From Scolanthus callimorphus (Eukaryota > Cnidaria > Anthozoa > Actiniaria > Edwardsiidae), in assembly GCA_033964015.1 (NCBI GenBank), contig CM066916.1, forward strand, positions 28,599,404-28,663,403: a stretch of 64,000 nucleotides of DNA. The letters are read 5' to 3'. Below are positions 48,701 to 64,000 of this stretch, piece by piece. The position numbers were made by a program, and so were the translations under genes. The first letter of the stretch is position 1; every line of letters begins with the position of its first letter. The notes under the pieces were generated by a model. It searched no databases. It was given only the letters and a program-made list of their open reading frames with translations, and was not told the DNA's origin.

Positions 48701-49154
48701 TCTTCCTGAGCCAAATAGGAATCTGGAATTTATTCATTCATCTCCAAAGAGAGACAAAAATCCCTGACCCTACCTCGATGTCTCGAATAAAGACGGCTTT
48801 TGCATTGCAATAAACGAACTTCTCTCCTTTCGGATCGCCCTTTAAGATGGCCATTTTTCCTCTTGCAACCCGCGGTAGAGAAGCATACATGCATTCTGCA
48901 AATATTCGTAGGTACCAGTTAGTGTACAAACTGCAGACAAACTGCATAACACTAACCTATGTATCCCAAAGTTTCAGTCTGAGTTCTAATATGCACCATG
49001 TTTTATCCTCTTATCTTAACTACGGAAATCATACAGATTGCAGTCTCTAGTCTTGGCTCCGGAGAGCATGATGGAATATTGGTATTTCCATTTAAGGGGG
49101 AGTTAATAATCTATGAAGTTTTGTCAAATATTACTTACTGAGTTCAGCAGCCAT
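12707..49154 (-). CDS. WDR1: WDR1 / actin-interacting protein 1, 15 coding exons plus optional microexon
   Basis: WD-repeat protein (family members have 14 WD repeats in two beta-propellers) that works with cofilin to disassemble actin filaments in the cytoplasm. Coding exons in transcript order: 49154-49139, 48895-48774, 45964-45874, 39261-39108, 38114-37934, 37306-37229, 35986-35895, 34435-34338, 33507-33366, 24836-24755, 24506-24293, 21589-21473, 20516-20349, 13647-13503, 12819-12707 (stop TGA). They give about 604 residues, close to the human 606. Recognisable blocks run in family order: [180 protein letters not shown] 49154 is in good context (AAACATGG). Phases agree except at the 35895/34435 and 24293/21589 junctions, each one base short. 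Two 21-nt microexons lie in intron 13. Confidence 0.93.
12960..13165. repeat. Imperfect A/G-rich tandem repeat (GATACAAA/GATACGAA)
   Basis: Short units such as AAGATACAAAGATACGAAG are repeated irregularly over about 170 bp. It lies in WDR1 intron 14, between the last two coding exons. No coding role seen. Confidence 0.7.
13838..13985. mobile_element. MITE-like inverted repeat
   Basis: GTCCAATACTCTGACAAGTT (from about 13850) is the approximate reverse complement of AAGTTTGTCAGTGTATTGGA at the right end (about 13957-13976). This seems to be the complete form of the fragment seen at 4896-4990. It lies in WDR1 intron 13. Confidence 0.65.
14303..15145. mobile_element. TIR insertion inside copy A of the segmental duplication
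   Basis: ATTGTTTTAGTATAATTA near the left end and TAATTATACTAAAACAAT near the right end are inverted. The segment is absent from the otherwise matching copy B, where the flanks join directly (around 16775-16795), so insertion after the duplication is the simplest reading. A nested inverted repeat (GTCAAATCACACTAGT, about 14886, versus ACTAGTGTGATTTGAC, about 15051) suggests a second element within it; a relative of that one is at 22492-22697. Confidence 0.65.
15452..15472 (-). CDS. WDR1: WDR1 microexon copy A (21 nt)
   Basis: On the minus strand TCTCTTTTCCAG precedes and GTAAGTTATC follows a 21-nt segment encoding GGGLEFE. Exons 13 and 14 on either side both join in phase 0, so inclusion adds exactly seven residues between FKRTE and DVSRSW, a region where human WDR1 also has a longer linker. 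The splice sites are near-consensus. Usage is inferred, not shown. Confidence 0.65.
17096..17116 (-). CDS. WDR1: WDR1 microexon copy B (21 nt)
   Basis: Second copy of the GGGLEFE microexon with the same acceptor and donor. It differs from copy A by one synonymous base (GGC for GGA, glycine). It comes first in transcription order. With two phase-0 copies the gene could include neither, either or both. Confidence 0.62.
18540..18665. repeat. Dispersed repeat with A-runs and CCCCCC tract (relative at 16475-16590)
   Basis: Units of the form CCGAAAAAAAATTC(C/A)TGC followed by GGTCCACCCC recur in reverse complement at 16475-16590 (GGGGTGGACCATTAGAA). Two homologous loci in the same WDR1 intron show it to be an interspersed repeat. 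Confidence 0.55.
19606..19765. mobile_element. MITE-like inverted repeat, family with 37081-37207
   Basis: It begins AATAAAACAATTATTGAATT, exactly as at 37081, and its ends can pair (GCATGATAATGAGATTTG with CAAATCTCACTATCATGC). It lies in WDR1 intron 13. Confidence 0.6.
20082..20340. mobile_element. Inverted repeat ending in TATTTACCGGCT, copy 1
   Basis: GTTATTTACCGGCTTTAGGT on the left faces ACCTCCCAGCCGGTAAATAAC on the right, with internal TGACCTCGGCC/GGCCTCGGTCA pairing. A second copy is at about 57630-57955 in LETM1. It ends about 9 bp from the donor of WDR1 exon 13 (20349). Confidence 0.7.
20562..20780. mobile_element. MITE with CCCAGAGCTCC ends
   Basis: The left end AGAGTTCCCCGGCTCGTCTG is inverted relative to the right end, GCCGAGGAGCTCTGGGTAAG. 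Related copies are at about 37437-37600 and 58128-58255. All three contain GCTGATTG(G/C)CTGA and GGCCTTCGCTGA-like motifs. Non-coding. Confidence 0.65.
22492..22697. mobile_element. MITE-like inverted repeat in WDR1 intron 11
   Basis: TTTTAGTATCACCCAACTAG faces CTAGTTAGGTGATACTAATT at about 22682-22701. It has the same architecture as the nested element at about 14886-15066. Confidence 0.65.
22855..23135. mobile_element. Inverted-repeat element(s) in WDR1 intron 11
   Basis: Two facing pairs are visible: TTTTAGTAGAAACCCACT with AGTGGGCTTCTACTAAAA, and ATTCTATGAG-type arms around 23062-23100 (TTTTCTATGAGCC with TTGACTCATAGAAAA). At least two small elements may be nested here. Confidence 0.55.
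23890..24245. repeat. Three tandem hairpin units of about 125-140 bp
   Basis: Each unit starts GATCCTTCATATATGGTA, has an ACTATAGTGTCC arm, and returns through GGACA(A/C)TATAGTGTACC to ATATGAAGGATC. Units start at about 23899, 24027 and 24157. Between them lies a conserved linker, CTACCGCGACTAGCCAAAGG. The third unit is cut off at about 24245, some 48 bp from the donor of WDR1 exon 11. Confidence 0.75.
24902..25075. mobile_element. MITE-like inverted repeat next to the 56-bp satellite
   Basis: ACAGTAAAACCCCGAGATTA faces TAAATCGGGGTTCCACTGT, with internal GATACCCC/GGGGTATC pairing. It sits between WDR1 exon 10 and the satellite, in the undisturbed remainder of intron 9. Confidence 0.7.
26409..27140 (+). 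repeat. Inverted block 1 of the 56-bp satellite
   Basis: Thirteen or so units run opposite to the rest of the array. The left junction reads CCTTGATA|CCTTGTAGGG and the right junction CCAAACCTTGT|TCATCCC. Palindromic flanks can form a long hairpin in DNA or in the WDR1 pre-mRNA. Confidence 0.92.
28965..29696 (+). repeat. Inverted block 2 of the 56-bp satellite (2556-bp duplicate of block 1)
   Basis: Both junctions and the inspected variants match block 1 with a constant offset of 2556 bp. The duplicated segment extends at least from about 26180 to 27370 (copy: 28736 to 29926), after which the copies differ (CTGTTCAGG versus CTGTTTAGG). Confidence 0.92.
33366..33507 (-). CDS. WDR1: WDR1 exon 9, parent of the satellite
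   Basis: The 142-nt exon starts after CCAAATAG and encodes [18 protein letters not shown]...[21 protein letters not shown]...RVIK, matching the family. Its final 45 nt are the repeated part. It joins exon 10 (GHCKSITAV) in phase 0, so only the exon-proximal donor at 33365 gives the family protein. Confidence 0.93.
33772..34230. mobile_element. MITE with TAGGGGTAGCGATGG ends
   Basis: The left end TAGGGGTAGCGATGG is inverted at the right end (CCCATCGCTACCC, about 34214-34226). The interior has repeated CGGAGTCTCGGATTTTT motifs in both orientations. It fills most of WDR1 intron 8. The termini suggest hAT, but no clean target-site duplication was found. Confidence 0.7.
36305..36495. mobile_element. 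MITE-like inverted repeat in WDR1 intron 6
   Basis: AACCATTATCCTGCGAGATT faces AATCAAGCAGGATAATGGTT, with internal AGAATATCGTCTGAT/ATCAGACGATATTCT pairing and a short loop containing CGAGGGACGAAGTCCCG. Confidence 0.7.
37081..37207. mobile_element. MITE-like hairpin beside WDR1 exon 6
   Basis: GTGATCTCCAGAATAAACAA and TTGTTTATTCTGGAGATCAC pair exactly, inside weaker TTATTGAATT/AATTCAATAA-like ends. The right edge is about 20 bp from the exon 6 donor. Confidence 0.75.
37437..37605. mobile_element. MITE with AGCTCCCCGGCTCG end, copy 2
   Basis: Shares GCTCCCCGGCTCGTCTGCTC and the GGGCCGTCGCTGATTGGCTG segment with 20562-20780, but the right end is degraded. It lies in WDR1 intron 5. Confidence 0.55.
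38745..38960. mobile_element. MITE-like inverted repeat, family with 55260-55415
   Basis: GAGCCAATGAAACTCTTGCC and AAGATTCTGATTGGCTC are inverted relative to each other, and CCCTGTTTCACC pairs with GTGAAACAGGG. A homologous element is in the LETM1 intron at 55260-55415. It lies in WDR1 intron 4. Confidence 0.65.
39735..40318. repeat. 11-bp satellite (TTGTACTGTAC), about 53 copies
   Basis: Nearly perfect tandem repetition over about 584 bp with a few shortened units at the right end (CTTGTACTTGTACTG). Each unit has two GTAC palindromes. It stays open in several frames on both strands, giving long periodic ORFs ([11 protein letters not shown] on one strand) that are artefacts of composition. 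Short TCATTCATTCAT repeats follow. It lies in WDR1 intron 3. Confidence 0.95.
43553..44228. repeat. Dimeric minisatellite, about 123-bp unit
   Basis: Two alternating monomers of 61-62 bp share GCGCGGCGGGACTTCGGGTC. One continues CAAAGAGGGATAAAGGAGTT, the other CATAGAGATTAGGATAGATG. About five and a half dimers are present, with one shortened monomer near 44050. It lies within the 5.35-kb element. Confidence 0.9.
44228..44466. repeat. Polypurine tract of about 240 bp
   Basis: The plus strand is almost entirely A and G with very few interruptions. It directly abuts the dimeric minisatellite. Such tracts can form triplex DNA; here that is only a possibility. Confidence 0.85.
44775..45150. repeat. 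Minisatellite, about 30-bp unit
   Basis: Roughly eleven degenerate copies of GAGTTATGGGTGTGGTCAAG plus AGAGG(T/C)TTT. The right-hand copies are the most uniform. It lies inside the 5.35-kb element. Confidence 0.8.
46100..46247 (+). mobile_element. 3' tail of a LINE-like element
   Basis: A T-rich, AT-rich segment ends TAAATAAACG followed by seven ATT units (46226-46246). This resembles the (ATT)n tail after the RT fragment next door. The 5' limit is uncertain. Confidence 0.4.
46248..47970 (+). pseudogene. 5'-truncated LINE: RT C-terminus plus restriction-like endonuclease domain
   Basis: It starts inside the reverse-transcriptase domain with the active-site motif FADD (WFADDATG), then [17 protein letters not shown] and KCWLVVKP. 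Further on comes a CxC...HxxxC zinc-binding motif ([15 protein letters not shown]) and a PD-(D/E)xK-like stretch (LDIVARGFW...FFDVRV). This is the layout of LINEs with a restriction-like endonuclease (R2/CRE-like groups). At least two frame changes (near 46435 and 46885) plus stops show decay. A TAATAAAATTATTATTATTG tail ends it. It is antisense within WDR1 intron 2. Confidence 0.75.
47966..48245. repeat. Hexanucleotide array (TTACTG)n
   Basis: About 45 copies follow the LINE tail directly. A block of six TTACAG variants sits at about 48002-48037. On the minus strand it reads as alternating Asn-Ser. It probably expanded from the LINE tail. Confidence 0.93.
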
Positions 49155-49807
49155 GTTTACCGGTGTCGTTTTGCTCCACTGACCACCCCTCCCCAACTCC
49201 TCACTTCCGGTACCCATAAACCATAGCGCGCATGAATTGTCGATTATAAACAAAAATAAATAAGAAAATTAGCTAAGTAAATAAGTAACATATTACATCA
49301 ATAAATGTAAAATGTAATGGTAACTGAGCCAAGTGGAGGAGTGCGATTTGATCTGGAATTAAAATTTTGCCCCGGCCGAAAACGTAAAATTGGCCATGGG
49401 AAAATTTTACGAATTTTAGAAGGTCGCAGGTAGGAATAGAGATCGTATTTATTTTAAGACTATTGAAAGCTAAACGGAAACCGAAAGGGAAAAAGAAAGA
49501 GAGGAAACAAAAACAAATAGAAAATGAGAACAGAACGAAGCGGAACCGGAAGTTACATGTACGCACACCCGCTGAGCTCAGGTGTCGCTGGCTCGCCGAT
49601 TACGGGAAAACACTTCGGCGTGTTGCGAGCGTGATAAACACATGGACTTCGAGTTGTGTTATATAAGCACTCAAAATACTAACAAAATATTGAGTTTCCT
49701 TCAGCGATTCACTGCCACAATGAAGTTAATGGATTGAAAAATGGATAGAATATGGTTTTGGCACAATTTTATGTTGCTAATGGGCTAGCCGGCTTCGCTC
49801 CAGTGCG
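49155..49807. promoter_or_regulatory. Head-to-head WDR1/LETM1 promoter region
   Basis: Only 653 bp separate the two inferred start codons. Two perfect ETS/GABP-type cores face each other: ACTTCCGGT at 49203-49211 and ACCGGAAGT at 49545-49553. No TATA box is convincing. ETS/GABP motifs are common in bidirectional promoters and in promoters of mitochondrial genes, which suits LETM1. The region also contains both 5' UTRs. Promoter function is inferred. Confidence 0.55.
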
Positions 49808-61782
<11,975 letters not shown>

Positions 61783-63636
61783 AGGAATAATGTCCTTGGC
61801 TTTATCATGCCTTGCCTTCAACTGCGGTTATAATTCTTCAAGTATTTTCCAACTTTCAATTACTGCGATTTTCATAATTCCGTGGAAACTCTCTTCAAGC
61901 GCAAACCACAAAATGGCTTCCTGCAAGTTTGTGCGCGAGAAAGCCAATTTATCTTCTTTCCAGCTTATGCAAAATTACTTTTTGTGGCCTATAGGTAGTT
62001 CGTTTAGAGAGTCATTAATAACGCACCTCTGACACTCTTCTAATGTTTGCCTTTGAGACTTCGCTGGAAAGCATTGTATTTTCTGTCGAAATTTGACTGG
62101 CAAAATGTTGTGGATTGGATGTTTAATCGAGAAATCATTTGTGAAAGCACGCGCTGTTTTCAAAGCAAAGACACTGACGTCGTCATTCTTGACCAAACCA
62201 GCCAAACCACGATCCTGATCCTGGACGACGTTGACATTTTTGTGCAGAGGCCAATGCAAAACTAAGACTTAAACAAGATAGAATTGGCCTGTGCTAGCGG
62301 GGAACATGAAGTTTACAGTCGGTAGAAATGCGGGGAAGCTATGGTAGCGATTTTTAGTTTGATAAATGGAAGCCAGTTTGTTCTCGGCTGTGAAGTTCTA
62401 CAGAATTATGAAATCATGCAGTAAAATAACACTACAAGCATGACACCTTGAAGGAGATCTAACTAAAAGTGGAAAATTAATAGCCCAAGGTCTTACACGA
62501 AGGGCTACATGCATAAAATAACTCAAAAAAGGCAAAAACAACGGTGCTTGACCGCCTTTTTGAATAGTTGGCTGACCAACTGAAGTTCACAATTATTGTA
62601 ATAGTAAATTTGTTTGATGTCATGTATTTTTTTAAGCGTTATATTTTGAAATTAATATAATGTACAAAGGTACTTATGAAAAGCAATGTAATTAATTCAT
62701 ATCGTTTAGAGTGCGAAAATAAACCAGAATTATCGGAGTAAAATTTTGAATTGTATGTTTTCATTATACGGCCTATCGACAGTAGAAAGAAGGAATGGAA
62801 GATACCACAGAGCTAGGCTTTAATAACGTTGCAACCTTTTTGTCGGGCATTTGCAGTTTTTTTTTTCGCTGTGTGTTTTATAATGAAAGGTGTGGATTTA
62901 AATAATTTTATCAGACCATTGAGGTCATAACTCAACAAAAAAATATTTCCTCTTTTTCTAACCATTAGTTTGTCTCGTAAAGCTGATTTCAGTTATTGCT
63001 GTAGAGTTTCGACATCTATTTGTCTTCATTCGTGGGTGTCATCTGGGAATTTTATTGCATTCTAGTGCCATTTATTTTACGTTGCTGGAATATATATTTT
63101 CCAAACTATAGGCTGTCTATGATCATGCAAGTTATTGATCTATCGCTTTCTTTTATAGGATAAGAGTTGATTTGACTCAAAATGAAAATAAGTTACGCAA
63201 CTCGAAATGGCAAAAATTAAGCGTGCCGACGAATTTCGCACCAGTGAACTCGTTTCTACATATTATGATCCAGTTTCTAGTTCAGGCAAAGTATTAAGAA
63301 ATATTTATTCGTTGAGTCGAACTGAGACGGCAAAAGTGTAAAAGGAACTTTCCTATTGACGCTAATGTCATTGCAAAGTAAATTCGTTAAAATTCAAGAT
63401 GGCAATTTCCATAACTGTCTATTAAATAGTTAGCACGACTATCGCAGAACCGGATATTTGTCGAAGTGCGAATTAATAACTTCTCCAAAAAGAGACGGAC
63501 CGCCAAATTTCCTACCATCTAATCAAAGGCAAGATATAGTGTGCCTTTTTGCCGACGGCATGTTATTGTCCCTGCTTCATGTTTCAAAATGAGCTGTATT
63601 AGTAGAGACAGGTAGAATTCCCTTCCCAAAGACAAC
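61783..63636. other. LETM1 3' UTR and spacer to the globin gene
   Basis: Mostly AT-rich and unusually free of inverted repeats compared with the rest of the window. Opposite-strand ORFs overlap at 61975-62265; neither has a recognisable domain, and they are not called. The globin promoter should lie in the right-hand part. Confidence 0.5.
62718..62723 (+). terminator. Candidate LETM1 poly(A) signal
   Basis: AATAAA about 936 nt after the stop codon, in a suitably AT-rich context. Tentative. Confidence 0.35.
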
Positions 63637-63797
63637 ATGGGGTGCGACAATTCCTCCCTTTGCAGTACCGCGGCTGGTGAGAAAGTCTTCGAGTCAGTGA
63701 AGATCCCCCTTACTTCTAACGAGCGATACTTGATAAGAAAAACTTGGAAAATGATAGAAAACAAACAAGTTGATGTCGGAAAAGAACTATTTGTAAG
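63637..63797 (+). CDS. Globin-family protein with myristoylation-type N-terminus, first exon (3' partial)
   Basis: ATG 63637 opens MGCDNSSLCST. Glycine 2 with cysteine 3 is the pattern of N-myristoylated and palmitoylated proteins and is known from globin X-type globins. The block LTSNERYLIRKTWKMIE and DVGKELFVR matches the A-B helix region of globins (LT..E..LI..TW...). The exon ends VR in phase 2 at a GTCAGT donor. A continuation could start at 63972 or 63975 (RVFV), or the AG ending the window at 64000 may be the true acceptor; the sequence does not decide. Haem-contact residues lie beyond the window, so function is not shown. It may be membrane-attached. Confidence 0.65.
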
Positions 63798-64000
63798 GTC
63801 AGTTCATTTCTTTTTTTAGTCAATGAATTATCGGTGCCAATATATTGTCCATAGTTTATATCTTGATGAAATTAATTATTATGTCCAAGAGAACAGGTCG
63901 TAGATTTTTTGTTGGTACATCGAAGGCCACAAGCAAATAGCTAACCTTTTCTTGTTTTACTTTGTCGACAGAAGAGTCTTTGTTTTGACAATGTTGGCAG

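Noticed and set aside
61975..62265. Opposite-strand ORFs of 94 and 72 residues after LETM1
   Set aside because: They overlap each other in the LETM1 3' UTR, and no domain or splice evidence supports either.

Overview
The window is animal nuclear DNA, most likely from an anthozoan cnidarian (stony coral, sea anemone or relative). Genes are intron-rich with GT-AG introns, exons are short, and introns and spacers are packed with short inverted-repeat elements, minisatellites and LINE debris. A KIAA1958/Crypton-type recombinase remnant and repeated GCGCGC-rich motifs also fit cnidarian genomes. No bacterial, viral or CRISPR features were seen, and the species cannot be named from the sequence.

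Layout. (1) 1-5270: repeat-rich spacer with a decayed KIAA1958-like gene at about 4088-4740. (2) 5271-9892, plus strand: the last five exons of a gene for a secreted or cell-surface protein with a LamG-like fold, a C-type lectin-like domain and a PAN/apple domain; its 5' end was not found. (3) 9893-12706: a 1.1-kb hAT-like element and a 95-bp higher-order GC minisatellite. (4) 12707-49154, minus strand: a complete WDR1 (actin-interacting protein 1) gene, 15 constitutive coding exons of about 1.8 kb spread over 36.4 kb, plus two copies of a 21-nt microexon. Its introns hold most of the oddities: an 8.3-kb satellite, a 5.3-kb TIR element, an 11-bp satellite, a LINE and a hexanucleotide array. 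(5) 49155-49807: a 653-bp head-to-head promoter region. (6) 49808-61782, plus strand: a LETM1 gene (mitochondrial inner-membrane cation exchanger), 12 coding exons, about 733 residues. (7) 63637-64000: the first exon of a globin with an N-terminal MGC myristoylation-type start.

The best candidate for something undescribed is in WDR1 intron 9. The roughly 148-copy, 56-bp satellite is not foreign DNA. Each unit is the last 45 nt of WDR1 exon 9 plus the first 11 nt of intron 9, so every unit carries a copy of the exon end and its 5' splice site. Both ends of the array show the 7-nt direct repeat ACTACCT (once in exon 9, once in intron 9) from which the first 56-bp duplication can be explained. 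Copies differ at the splice site (GT, TT, GC or AAA|GT), and two blocks of about 732 bp are inverted and 2556 bp apart. The intron is therefore a bank of functional and broken decoy donors with large hairpin potential.

A second theme is technical. In all three main genes (lectin, WDR1, LETM1) the reading frame is continuous except at six places, and each of these is explained by one missing G of the coding strand in a G run. This points to homopolymer contraction in the assembly rather than six independent mutations.
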